DNA of 64,000 bases from Capsicum annuum (taxonomy: Eukaryota > Streptophyta > Magnoliopsida > Solanales > Solanaceae), in NCBI RefSeq assembly GCF_002878395.1, contig NC_061118.1:2120310-2184309 (forward strand), given 5' to 3'. The translations under genes were made by a program, and so were the position numbers. Under the pieces are notes generated by a model. The model saw only the letters and a list, made by a program, of their open reading frames with translations, was not told the origin of the DNA and made no database searches. Below, piece after piece: positions 21,693 through 34,139 of the stretch (within the stretch, counting starts at the first letter, position 1; each line of letters opens with the position of its first letter).

Positions 21693-23875
21693 TGTAACAC
21701 CCCACACTTTCGATCTAGAATTTGAACCATCCTTCATACGTGTATTGCCCCAAACCAATGATTTATATCTAGATATAACTGTGATGATCAATTCTTTAGT
21801 GTGAAAATATCTTTAGAGATGAATTGAGGTCATAGAAATCTCCTAACTCAAAGTTGAATTGAGAATTTTCCTACCGATTGTGTTTTAGTAAATGTTCTTA
21901 CTTGGTTTAAATTCAACGGTCACTACTCCTCGAATATAATGAACTACCTACCAAATTAAAGGTCTTTGAGTTACTTTCTGACTCAGTCGATCATTTATCA
22001 ATCCAATCTCGAAGTAAACATTTATGGGCATTCGATATATTATCCAAGTTGTGTGATAGGCATGCAAGACATGACTAGGTGCCATGTGATAGGCCATGTG
22101 GGGCACATACGGGGCCGATCAATTGGCCGTGCGATTCACCCTCCTTTCCAGACAAAAAATCTCCATTGTTCTCTTATTAAATCTGGAAAAAAAACTAGTC
22201 CTTTCACCCTATGTAACTTTCCTATCTCATCTTAAAACCCTAAAGACGTCCTAAACTATCATATTCATTCCCAAATCCTTAAGTCCTCTTCTCTCTCCAA
22301 ACCCCAAACTCTCAATCCTAATGTTTCAAAAAGGCTTAAAGATTAAGCTTCTCTCTCAATGTTTTCTCATCAATTCATCATCAAGGGTATGTGGAACGAA
22401 TCCAATTCAAGTAAGTTTTTATATTGGTATCAAGAAAGGGTTCCAAATTCGAGGCTCAAAGTCAAGTTTTTCAAATTCCTTCCATCAAAAGGTATTAGAA
22501 TGACCCTACTTATATTAATTTGAAAGTATGTTTTTCTAAACATCTACATACGTATAAATTATGGATTTCATCAAATTTCAAAAGCATGTTCCTAATCTCC
22601 ATTTGTGTTAAAATCGTGAATTGAACTAACATGGTGGGCTATTTTATGATTGAAGAAAAGGTTAAGTTTTTGAATGCTTTCTTTATCAAACTATACATTG
22701 CTTACTTAAATGGGTTTGAAGAGTATTACTTGTATTTTAAATGCTCTTGTTTTCAAATAGGAATTGCATGCATTTATAAGAGAGATGATCATACCTTAGA
22801 GTCTTATAAAAGTCTTGAACGAAAGATGTTTTCCCTAAAATCGTGTACCAATTTCAAAAGAGAATTCTCATTTGATCTTTAAATTATTTTTTTGTCAATG
22901 ATATATTTTAATATGGGATAAAAAAGAAAAAAGTTGATTTATGTGACTTGCAAGTCTTGATATGACAATACCAAATAGGAGAATTCCCTTAAGAGAAAGA
23001 GATGATTTTCAAGAATTGATTTATGTTTTAAAGAGGCTATGATATAAGCTTAAAGAGAGTTAGATGGTTAATAGAGAAGGCATAAGTTCGAAAGGCTCAT
23101 TGCCAAATATTATATTTTGTTGATGCAAAATTGATTCTGTTCTAAAATATGTATAATCATTGTATACTTGCCTCATACTTTGGAATACTAGAGAGTAGAA
23201 AATCCAATCCTTGCAGCAAACTTAGATTGGGGGATTGACCTACAAGTTAAAGTTGAACCAGCATAGCCCAAGGCATATATAGATATCGAGTATACCACCT
23301 AGCTCAAAATTTTTAAAAAAGTATTGAGTCAGTCTTAACTGATTATTTGAATTCTTTATTTATATCCATGTTATTTGACTTCTATATTTATGACTTTTCT
23401 GTATCAAGTATGTTTTAGTTTTGGTTGTCCAACATACTATTACATTCTATGTATTGACCATCCTTGGATGGCTACATTATCTCATAATGTAGGTTCGAAC
23501 ACTCTCTATCATGGGTCGGTAAAACATTGGGATTTTGTGAGACAATATTAGAGTTAGTGATTCCTCCATATTTTAGAAGGTAGTTGATTTTAGAATCTAA
23601 TTGCTTTTCAATTGATGATATCTCTGGATCCTTGCCCAACTTAGATAGATTTTCTTATGTAAGAGGCTTCGTAAGATTGGTTTGGTTGAAGGATTTTATG
23701 TCATATTCTCGGAGTCTAGGATTAGTGTTTTATCTAAATTGAACAACTTTGCTTGGTCTATTCTTCTATGAACTTGAGAGTACTTATCCTAAAGATGAAA
23801 TACTAAGGGGTCTTATCGCACCTTCATTGGCCTAGAATGCCTGTTGCGGCCAGGGTATAGGCTTGAGTCATGACA
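21693..23875 (+). repeat. 5' LTR of element C (2,183 bp)
   Basis: Starts TGTAACACCCCACAC and ends GAGTCATGACA. A phrase at about 22050-22135 repeats a short theme (GTGTGATAGGCATGCAAG, GTGCCATGTGATAGGCCATG, GGCCGATCAATTGGCCGTGC). The open frames at 21966-22235 and 22631-22882 lie inside the LTR and are not conserved in the 3' LTR, so they are not genes. Confidence 0.92.
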
Positions 23876-23878
23876 AAC

Positions 23879-23891
23879 TTGGTATTAGAGC
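23879..23891 (+). other. Primer-binding site of element C
   Basis: TTGGTATTAGAGC, three bases after the LTR end. It is one base off the usual TTGGTATCAGAGC. Confidence 0.85.
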
Positions 23892-25269
23892 ATGGTTCAG
23901 GGTCCAAGGGTATTTATGAAGTCGTATATAGTAGATTCATTCTTATAGGTATCTTATGCACTACACTTATAATCAGGAGTTTTCGGGTACTTAAGAAATG
24001 TTTCTCATTCTTACATACTCTAGATCATGCAATAGTGTTTTCCATAAGAAATTTATCGAAATTCCCTCTGACTTTAATTTTGTTGGCTTTGTCTCATTAT
24101 TGAGGTGATATAAGTGCAAAAGTATTGATTTCTAACAACGTGATCCTTTTCGATTGGGTCATGAAAACATTACAAAACTATATAAAAATCTGATTGGAGC
24201 CCATTAGCACATCAAAGTTTATTTAATTTTAGCGTATACTCATATCTTAATGAACCATGCATTGAGTCAAGGTGAGACCTATATTAAGACCCTTTTCAAA
24301 AACTTTGCTACAGATGCCAGACTTAAAGGGAAAGATGGGGTAGCTAAATGTTGGGATAAAGTTGTCACCTGATGAGATAGCGTTAATTAGAGTATTATAA
24401 TCTATGAGCATGCAAATTATCCTAGAGCTAGAAATATAACATCATAAGTTTAAAGTTAGAGCAACGACAACTTTTGAGTAAAGAAGGTAGTTGTAGTCGT
24501 GTAACCTTTGAGTGAAAGGAGTGGTATGCTCTTATGGTTATTGGCTATGGTTGTAGAAAGATTGATAAATTTTATGGTAGTTAGTAGAGAAAGTGATCAG
24601 TTATAATGATTTAGAATTTATTTAAAATAGGGAAATAGCTCATGATGGAGATTTATTATAGTAGTAAAATCATTTATAGATTGGAATATAAGGATAGAGT
24701 GACTAATTATTTTTAAATTTAGACTTCAATTGGTGGAATCTTAGAAAAAGGGACTCAGTGATGTTTATAGATTTTTGAAGGTAGTTTAAAGGTATGCTTG
24801 AATAAGTAGATATTATGTGAGGAAAAAGAATGTGCTAATAGACCGTAGTGGGTTATATTATTAGATTAAGATCGGCTATCCTTATTATGTGGCTTTGCCA
24901 ATTGATATTATTTTTCTAGTAGTTGTAAACCAGTAAAGTATGTGAGAAGACATCTAATGAATATTAAGGTGTTGTAATAAAGTTATGAAGAAGAACGTGC
25001 TTGTCAGTAAAAATTAAGTGGACTAAGAAATTTAGATTGATTAATTTGTCGTATATTTTGATGACTGGAGTAATATGTTGTATTCTTCATTGGCAGTTCA
25101 TAATTGGTAATAGATATTAAGTTTGAACTTTAGATATTGATTGTGGTGAAAAGAACGGTAGCTCGAGAATAGTGATGTCAGATGTATATGAAATGAATTA
25201 GTAGGCTTGATATGTCGTGTGCAATAACCTAGATTGAAAACTTATGGAAAATTTGAGTGTGCTGTTGTG

Positions 25270-25308
<39 letters not shown>

Positions 25309-27525
25309 CACACATCAGGACTAATCTTGAAAGCGATGAATTATGTCTAAGTCATTAGGTGGTAAGAGCATTAGGCTTATAAGAATAAGTTGTATTTAAT
25401 TAGATGAGGTAGTATATTGTTAGATGAGTTTTTAAGTTTATAAGTGTTATGTGTTCCTAGTGGGTGTTCTTGAGTTATTTCGTATGAGTAATGATAGGTA
25501 AATATCATATCGTGTTTGTAAAACTAAATTGAGCGAATTTTAGATGGATTAGGTTAAAACTCTTAATATAGTTTAAAAATTCCTTTAGGCTATGTAAATA
25601 TAAGATTAGAGGTGTAATTCTAGAAGATGAAGTGGTGGTTAGATTCTTATGTGATAGAGAGAGAGGTTATGTACCCTAATGAGAATGTAAGTTATTGGGT
25701 GATGACTATAAAGGATAACAAAAGTTAAGATTAGTGTCCCTGAAAGGATTGTCTTAGAAGAAAGTCAGTGGCTTCATATTATAGTTTATCCGAGTGTGTT
25801 TAGAGTCTATGTCTATAGTGATACCCCCATCGTGCTGAGTATTATGCTTATAGATTTAATGTGAGACTATGTTAGAAATTATAGGATAACAACCTTTGAT
25901 CTAAGGAAAGATGATGAACTAAGGCAGATCTTGAATTTTCTCATGGCGACGAGTTTCGGGGAAGAGACATGATGAGACCTATTCCTATTATAGAAAATTC
26001 CTCCTACTTTAGTTTAAGAGGACATTTAACCAATGTCTTATATATTCAAGTCATGCCTATGCCTAAGGTCTGAGTTCTCCATGGAACTTATGTCCATGCT
26101 CCGTCCCCTAAACTAGAAGCAATAATGTCTATTAACGATCTAATATTTCAAGTATTCAAGCTCTATGTTACAACACTCATGGTCCATAAGCCCATGTCTC
26201 ACATTATGCTTAGTTCTAAGAAACTATACTCTCTATATGTTATCAACTCATTTTATGTCATGTATAAACCCAAAACTATTCTAGCTATAAAAACTCATAT
26301 CCATTCTCATTTCTTAAAATAAGAAGCAATACCCTCAAGTAGCAATACTTGTCTTATTCCTTGAATATATGAATCTCGGCTTTATGTTATACAACCCATG
26401 ATATATGCACTCATGCTTCTCAATATATCCAATCCTAAGAACTTATGTTATGTTATGTTTATACCCTAACGACTATCTATTTATAATCTAGGTGGTTGCT
26501 ATATGTAGCACTTCATGCCTATTGTATCATATCATACATCATAGTCCTTACCTTGAGTAGTGCAACAAATATAAGTTATAATTGAATAGTGTCATTCCTA
26601 TTCTCGAAGATCGTACTATAGTACCTAGCGACCTTCCTTATGTTATGATGATGATAGAGATGATGGTAGTGGAGTAATGAAATGGATAGGAGAGTAGATG
26701 TACGTTGTTATGAAAATTATGGTATGGGAACTCGAACTAAGCTTATAGGTAAAAAGGAAAGAACGAGGAGAGCCTTCATTATGTGCATTGGTTAGAAATG
26801 GGATATATGGTATAATTCCATATGAAAATGATCAAAGTTGCTAATTTTTCATGGAGAGATCCATAAAGTAGGTGTCGTAATGATAGGACTGAATATTTTG
26901 ATTCGTAGATACACAAACCATTATGTTAGATGGCTAGTGCTCCTTGATTGAGACCTGATGTTGTTTAGAGTGATAAGATGAAGTAGTTTTCTTTGAGAGA
27001 TGTGGAGTATAGGGTCCCATAGCTTAGTCTAGCACCTTTTAACTTCGGGTTGGGTTTCACATTGAAGTACTATGCACTTAGAATCAGTCTCTTGTAGTTA
27101 TGTGTTGTGTGGGGAAATTATAAGTTTGAAATGATGAAGCATGTTATCCATAGTAGAAAACATAGTTGAGAAGTATCACTAAATTCGAGGGCTATTGGTC
27201 GTATTATTTGAGATGGAGAATACTTCTATTATAATGTATAATAAAATATTATTTCATGTTATGTATCAATATAAGTGAAAAATATTAATACCTTACGTTG
27301 TTATGATCATGTTCCATAGAACTCATGATCAAGATCATGTCTATGTTAAGCCTCGTTATCTAATGATTCATGCTTGCACGATTTGCTTGGTGTTGTCATA
27401 GAGCTCTTTTTGATTCCAATGTATGTTTTGTTAAGGGAGAATTCCTAATGTGAAGTTACATCCCTTATTTCATACTTCTAGAGCTTCAATAAGTTTTTAT
27501 CCATCATTCTAGGATGAATGATCTC
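23892..27525 (+). other. Non-coding interior of element C
   Basis: No gag-pol domain is readable in any frame. The leader at 23985-24045 (GAAATGTTTCTCATTCTTAC, then TAGATCATGCAATAG) resembles the leader of element G. A TA-dinucleotide run lies at about 25268-25296. Short open frames (23870-24103, 26125-26322) lack family resemblance. Confidence 0.75.
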
Positions 27526-27538
27526 AAGAGGGAGAAAA
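27526..27538 (+). other. Polypurine tract of element C
   Basis: AAGAGGGAGAAAA directly before the 3' LTR, after AGGATGAATGATCTC, the usual lead-in. Confidence 0.85.
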
Positions 27539-29698
27539 TGTAACACTCTATACTTTTAAGCTAAAGTTTGAATCGTCCTTCATATGTGTATAGGCCCAAA
27601 CCCAATGATATATATTTTATATAAGTGTGAATATCAATTCTTTAGTATGGGATCATCTTTGGAGATGAATTGAGGTCATAGAGATCTCCTAACTCAAAGT
27701 TGAGTTGAGAACTTTCCTACCAATTGGATTTTAGTAGACGTTTTTACTTGGATCAACTTCAAACGGTCACTAATCCTTGAATATAACAATTTAGGTGGAC
27801 TAATACCTACTAAATTAAAGACATTCAAGTCTTCTTTCCAAGGAAATTGAGCATTCATTAATACGAGCTCAGATTAAAAGGTTATGGGTGTCTTAGCAAG
27901 ACACTGTCTAAGTTGAGTGATAGTCATGCGAGGCACGACTATGTGTCGTGTGATTTTCCATGAGGGGAACATCTGGGGGCCATTCTATTGGTCGTGAAAC
28001 AAACCCTCATTCCTAGACAAAAACTCTCTATTGTTCTCTTATTAAATTAGGGGAAAACTAGTCCTTTCACCCCATGTAATTTTCCAATCTTGTTTTAAAC
28101 CCCAAAGACGTCCTAAACTATTATATTCATTCCCAAATCCTTAATTCCTCTTCTCTCCCCAAACCCCAAACTCTCAATCAATGTTTTCTTATCAATTCTT
28201 CATCAAGGGTATGTATAACAAATTCAAGTTAAGTAAGTTTTTATATCGATATCAAGATAGGGTTCCAAATTCAAGTCTCAAAATGAAGTTTTCTCAAATT
28301 CCTTCCGTCAAAAGGTATGTAGAATGACTCCACTCCTATTGAATTTGAAAGTATGTTTTTCTAAATATCTACACATGTATAAAATATAGTTTTCATCTAA
28401 TTTCAAGAGCATGTTCCTAAATCTCCATTTATGCCAAAAATCGTGAATTGAACTAACGAGGTGGGTTATTTAATGATTGACGAAAAGATTTCATTTTTGA
28501 ATTCTTTATTTATCAAATTGAGCATTGCTTACTTAAACGGGTTTGATGAGTATTACTTTTTTTTAAATACTTATGTTTTCCAATGGGAATTGTATAAATT
28601 TATGAGAGAGATGACCACACTTTAGAGTTTTATAGAGGTCTTGAATGAAAGTTGTTTTCCCAGAACTCGTATAGCAATTTCGAAAGAGAATTCTTAGTGA
28701 TCTTTAAATCATTTTTTGTCAATGATATATTTTAAAAGGGCAAAGAGGAGAAAAGATATGATTTATGTGACTAGAAAGTGTTGGTATGACGATACGAACA
28801 ATAGAATGCTCTTAAGAGAAGGAGATGCTTTTCAAGAATTGATTTATGTTTTAAATAGACTAAAATACGAGCTTTTAGAGAGTTAGATCGATAATTGAAA
28901 AGGCATGAGTTTTAAAGGCTCATTGCCAAAAATCATGTTTTGCTGATGTAGGATTGATTATGTGAGGAAATATGGATAATCATTGCATACTTGCCTTGTG
29001 CTTTGGTGTACTAGAGAGAAGAGACTCAAATCCTTGAGGCAAACTTGGACTATGGGCCTGACCGATGAGTTAAAGTCGGACCCACATAGCCCATGGTGTA
29101 TAGAGATGTTAGGTATACCATCTAGCTCAAAATTTAAGAAAAATGTTGAGTCTATCTTTAGTGATTATTTGAAGTCTTTATATATATATCCATGTGATTT
29201 GAATTCTATATTTATGACTATTTTATATTAAGCATATTTTAGTTTTGGTTGTCCTACATGCCAATACATTCCACATATTGATCGTTCTTGGGCGGCTACA
29301 TCATCTCATGATGTAGGTTCGGAAGCTCTCTCTCATGGTTTGGTGCAACATTAGGATTTCTCGAGATAGCATTAGAGTTTGTGAGCCCTCCATCTTTCGA
29401 AAGGAAGCTTATTTTAGAGTTTTATTGCTTTTCAGTTGATTGTATTACCTGGCCCTGGCAATGTCACAACTTTGACTGATTTTCTTATGTTGGAGGCTTC
29501 ACAGACTGGTTTAGTTGAAGATTTATGTCATATGCTCAGAGTTTGGGTTTATTGTTTTATCTAAATTGAACAACTTGTTTGGTCTATTCTTCTGCAAACT
29601 TGAGAGTATTTGTGCTTATGATGAAATGCTAAGGGGTCTTTCTCGAGCCTCCATTAGCCTGGGATGCCCATCACGTTTGCTTAGGCTTGGTCGTGACA
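27539..29698 (+). repeat. 3' LTR of element C (2,160 bp)
   Basis: Starts TGTAACACTCTATAC and ends TGGTCGTGACA. It is colinear with 21693-23875, with many substitutions and small gaps. Confidence 0.92.
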
Positions 29699-30503
29699 CT
29701 CTTGAAAAAGTATTTCTACTTCAGAGTTTTTAAACTCACCAAAGCCAAACTTGAACCAGGGAAATTGCAAACAAATCGCTACAACCTATAAGAAAACATG
29801 CACAAATAATTTTCAATAACTAAGTAAAATAAAATAGAAATACTATCATGATTCACAGAATGTCCATAAAGCAATAAACTTAAAGTAGGACTCTAACATG
29901 ATATATGTATTTAAGGTATCAATTCTTCTAGGAGGGGAATTCAAACCACATAAAGTTTAAATTAGTTATATGGTTTGAGGAATAAAACAAGGGAAGGACA
30001 TGAAGATGCAAAACAACAATTTGCTTTTCAAAAGGTTGTGAATATACATTTTAGAAGTTAAAATATTCTGGAAGAAGATAATTGGAGGTGTCTATAGTGA
30101 AAGAGATGTTTGGAGACCTTGTCCTATAAACCACATTTGAGAGGATAGCTTTGGAAAAATATTTAGCAAGTTGTGGGATGAGTTTCAGTTACATACTAAA
30201 GTAGAAGTCATAAATGTTGTAGAAATCTGATTTTATTGAGATATCTGGACAGGGTATAAAAGCTTTAAGATCAAATTTCCAATGTCAGACAGTTTCTTCA
30301 TCAATCAGAGTGGTTCTATAGCTAAATTTCATTCAAGTTCAAGCTGGCAAAAATATTTTTGAAAAAACTTGAATAACTGGAAATTGGATGCGTTGATAGT
30401 TATTCAGAAATTTTTGTAGCTAAATTGAGTTATGAACTAAGCTAAAGTGACTCCTTGGTATATATGAAAATATAGTAAAAGTAAAAGGTTCTCAATTGGT
30501 AGC
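29699..30503. other. CACTA interior between elements C and D, non-coding
   Basis: AT-rich with no domain readable. The segment 30170-30400 (ATCTGATTTTATTGAGATAT, then GGACAGGGTATAAAAGC) may be a scrap of another LTR. It ends at GTAGC, the presumed target site of element D. Confidence 0.4.
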
Positions 30504-30609
30504 TGTTACAAAATTTTGATAAAGCAATCAGAGTGTTTATTTTGACAGACAAGGCTAAGCAGCAATAGGCAAAGATCCAAAAGAATTATCACTACCCATA
30601 AACTAAGGG

Positions 30610-30645
30610 TCATGATGGAACTTGTCGCGACAAGTTCCATCATGA
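30610..30645. repeat. Perfect 36-bp palindrome in the LTR of element D
   Basis: Arms TCATGATGGAACTTGTCG and its exact complement CGACAAGTTCCATCATGA meet with no spacer. It lies about 106-141 bp from the LTR 3' end, in the expected U5 region, so it could fold in the RNA. Confidence 0.97.
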
Positions 30646-32505
30646 ACCTCGGCAAGGCTTGACAAGTAAGCCTATTACCCATACTGATATGTAATAAGAA
30701 AACAATACCAAAACCTAAGGCAAGACTTCTAGAACGAAGTCTAACCACACATTAGTAATAAAGGTAGAAAGTAAATAACAATCATACCATCAATCTCCCC
30801 AAAACATGTTGTCATAGTGTAAGAACTACTAAATACATATCAAATGTCAAAAATACACAACTAATAGCCCAAAATTATCATAATTTGTATCTGAATACAA
30901 AACAATACATGAATTAAATAAGAAGAGGTAGTAGATCAACTCCAGTAGCATAGATCGATCACTACCTCAAATATACTCCTGATACTACCAGAATCAACTA
31001 CCGTGGGACACGCTCGAACCTAGATCTGCACCGAAAGTGTGCAACGGGGGTGAGTATGGTCCACTTGTACTCAGTAGGTATCATAGGAAGACTGAGAAAA
31101 ATAAAAAATAAAGCATATACACACTATAGGCACGTCATCAACAATAAAAAAATATCCCAAATGGTACCCCACACCATCTCCACTAATAGTTCTATAATAT
31201 ACACATATGCCAAATATAAGTACGAGAAAGGAACACAATAGATATACATTACGTTGGCACATTAAAGAGATATATATCACGTCATGAATCCAAATACAAC
31301 ACAAAATAGACACAAAATGTAAAATGCAATGATGATAATGATGATGATGACGATGTGATGCACGAGGTTGTCTCACAACCTCCGTATACACCTACCGAGT
31401 TGTGCTCTTGAGATAGGACCCACGGGTGGTTTGTCAATCCATATAGATCCAATATCCAATACCAATATCCATAACTCTTATCCAACACATACATCGACAG
31501 AGGGTTTTTAAAGATATCATATTTTCTGTCAGAAAAGCTAGTCTTTCCAGTATGTCCGCAGTGGTACCACAATTTCATGAATGTATATGATATGAGGATG
31601 TAATGCACACAGCTATCTATAGTGAGAAATTCCAATCCAACAAACATACTAATCCACGTGAGTAAAAATTGACCCAATATGCCAACCATCCAAGATAACT
31701 TATCTGCCAATAGAGTAAAATACACAACAATATGCCATTGATACCATATAAATTCCAGATTAGGTTTTTTCCACCAGAAAAGATACAATCAAATATACAT
31801 ACACAAAGCGAACAATATCATATAAGATCCCATACGGTCGAACATATCCGATGTTGTCTAAAAACCACTAAATAACAATAACACAGGCTCCCATACAGGA
31901 ACAACCGAATAATAAACTATTTTTATGATTAGTTCCCACACCCATAACATGATTTTATACCCATATTAACTACCCATCCCAGTTTGAAGAAAGTTAAGCC
32001 AAACCTACCTCGAATGGTAAAAACCAATTTAATAGGACTTCTACACAGAGCTTTCTCCTTAAGAATGGTCACATAATCAACTATCACATACAAATATAGA
32101 ATCTACATGTTAAAAGGAAGCCAATGACACCCATAATGCCTACTTCCTAGTTGGGGTCAAAATGAACCCACGAAATGAGTTTTCAAAAAAGAAGGGTAAA
32201 CCGGAATTTTAGTCCAAAACTATATTACCCATGATTAAAGGAACACATAAAAGAAAACCCAAGAGAAAATGGGTTGGAATTGGGGCTTAAATCGAAGAAT
32301 TACTAATTTAGGCCTTCCGAGCCAAATCTCCAAATTCCACTTTTGAATTCAAGTTTTAATAAGATTTAAATGATAAGAATCGTACAAAAATAATTGAAAG
32401 AGGGATTTGGAGCTTACCAAATCTTAAAAATGGAAGAAATCTCCCAAAAACTCGAAACTCCAAGATTCAAGTCTCAAGAATGGTGAAAGATTATGAAAAT
32501 AGGGA

Positions 32506-32513
32506 ATTTATAT
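32506..32513 (-). promoter_or_regulatory. TATA box in the LTR of element D
   Basis: The minus strand reads GATATAAATTCCC just downstream of the GCTTAAGC cluster, as expected for a U3 core promoter. Confidence 0.55.
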
Positions 32514-32519
32514 CACCCA

Positions 32520-32735
32520 GGCATCACTTAAGCAATTACCAGGCCGCTTAAGAGGCCATCTCTTAAGCAACCATGTGTCGCTTATGTGATACCCACCTGG
32601 AATATGAGTGTCGTGTAAGAAACCAGGCTATTTCTTAAATGACAATTGCTTAAGCGTGTTAGTCGCTACATAGGCGACACTTTGGTTGTAAAGCCAAGTC
32701 GCTTAAGCGACTAAAATGTCGCTTAAGCAATGCAC
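32520..32735. repeat. Cluster of GCTTAAG motifs in the LTR of element D
   Basis: CTTAAG occurs repeatedly within about 200 bp, several times as GCTTAAGC or CGCTTAAGCG (near 32548, 32647, 32700 and 32720), with related CTTAAGCAA and TCGCTTAT forms. It lies directly upstream, in the element's orientation, of the TATA box. Confidence 0.85.
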
Positions 32736-33167
32736 TTATTAAGTGGTGCACTAGACTAAATTCAATGCTCCAAACTCAATGGCGATAACATATTTTCAAA
32801 AAAAACATCATTTCAAAAAGTTGACTTCGAAACCCAATTTCATAATTTCTGAAACGAGAGTTGAAATAAGATATAAAAGTCATAAAATCACACCAATCAT
32901 TTTACCAACCTAAAATCAACATTCGAGATCTATTGCATAGTCTGTTTTTCCATCTGATGTATAGAATAACAAATATTTTCCAAAGTCAACTATAAAACCT
33001 TTTTAACCACCAAAAACTCTCACAAATCATATCAAAATGCATTGGGAACTATGATAATCATTCCCACAACTTAGAAATATGATAAAGAAACTACAATGAG
33101 GGGTAAAATAGTCAAATTATAAAAAAATGAATAATTCATAAAAACCATCAATAATTAGGTTATTACA

Positions 33168-33180
33168 TAATCCACCACTA
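33168..33180 (-). other. Polypurine tract region of element D
   Basis: The minus strand reads TTAGTGGTGGATTA next to the 3' LTR start. It resembles the tract of element F (TTAGTAGTGGATGT), suggesting a related lineage. Confidence 0.65.
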
Positions 33181-34139
33181 AGAATCTAGTTCATCCTCGA
33201 ACTAACGACAAGGAAAATACCTAAATTAGTAAAAAGCTGGGAATAACTACCACGCATATCAGACTTAACCTCCCAAGTATCCTTATCGATAGGTCAATGT
33301 TTCCATTGGACCTTAACTATTGGAATATCTCTAGAACACAATCGCCTAACATCCCTGGCTAGAATGGAGATGGGCTCCTCAATTAAAGACAAGCTTTCAC
33401 CTAACTGGACCAAATCCAACAAATGACATGAGACTTATTTGGGATATAACACCGAAGCATGAAAACATAAAAAAAAGATGAAGAACTGATAAATCTTGGG
33501 GTAATACTAACTCATAAGCCACACCCCCAATAGTTTGAAGAACCTTAAAAGGTCCAATATACCTAGGGCTTAGCTTGGACCTCTTCCCAAACCTCATCAA
33601 CCCTTCATGAGTAACACATGAAGGAAGACTTGATCACCAACACTAAATCTCATGGCACGAAGTCTATAATTCGCATAGAACTTTTGCTTAATTTGAGACA
33701 CTCAAAATCTATCCTAAATGACCCAAACTCTATCCATAGACTCATGAAGCAAGTTCGTACCTCGAGATCCAATCTCAGAAACCTCAAACCAACCAACTGG
33801 AGAAAAATAATGCCTAGTACAGAAAGCCTCAAAGAAAGCCATTTCAATACTGGAATGGGAGCTATTATTATATGCAAATGTTTAAACTTTATCTACTAGC
33901 AACATAGGCAATGAGCTATAAAAATCAGCTCCATCTTTCCTCATACCACCCTACCAATAATATTTCCTCAAATCATAATACATCTTAGTCACTCCTGAAT
34001 GGATAGAATACCTGGAACAATGAGCTTCCTCTAAAATCAATCTAATACAATCACCCACTCTTGGTGCACAAACTCGATCTCCAATCCTTAAAACACCATC
34101 TGAATCAAGTGAGGCTTCTTTAGCCTCACCACTTAACAC
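33181..34139 (-). pseudogene. Integrase remnant of element D lacking the catalytic core
   Basis: The minus strand from 34139 shows the N-terminal zinc-binding module: LILEEAHCSRYSIHSGVTKM, then YYDLRKYYW (histidines present, then cysteines in LPMLL/CLCC-like wording in another frame). Within a few codons, near 33880-33920, the sequence jumps to FAYNNSSHSSIEMA, which normally follows the third catalytic residue. It continues through SPVGWFEVSEI, RLRAMRFSVGD and RSKLSPRYIGPFKVLQTIGG to a worn C-terminus. The D...D...E core of roughly 150 residues is absent. Stops and frameshifts are also present. Confidence 0.8.

Larger units (their letters stand above)
21693..29698 (+). mobile_element. Element C: LTR retrotransposon with non-coding interior (LARD-like), 8,006 bp
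   Basis: LTRs at 21693-23875 and 27539-29698 flank 3.66 kb. A primer site (TTGGTATTAGAGC) follows the first LTR and a polypurine tract (AAGAGGGAGAAAA) precedes the second. CTCAT before and CTCTT after form a target duplication with one mismatch. The interior has no readable gag, protease, RT or integrase. I infer a large retrotransposon derivative that depended on proteins from a coding relative. LTR divergence by eye is greater than in G, so C is older. Confidence 0.92.
30504..33167 (-). repeat. 3' LTR of element D (2,664 bp)
   Basis: The minus strand starts TGTAATAACCTAATT at 33167 and ends TTTTGTAACA at 30504. It carries a perfect palindrome at 30610-30645, a cluster of GCTTAAGC palindromes at 32520-32735, and a TATA box at 32506-32513. 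The 168-codon open frame at 31282-31788 (-) lies inside it and shows no protein family resemblance. Confidence 0.85.

Noticed and set aside
25268..25300. Possible origin or promoter from TA runs
   Set aside because: TA dinucleotide runs also occur at 44747, 44955, 49878, 53680 and 62249 and are simple microsatellites. Only the CTCTATATATA sites in LTR G have a promoter-like context.
31282..31788. 168-codon open frame on minus
   Set aside because: It lies wholly inside the 3' LTR of element D, has no protein family resemblance, and is hydrophobic and aromatic-rich as chance frames in such sequence are.
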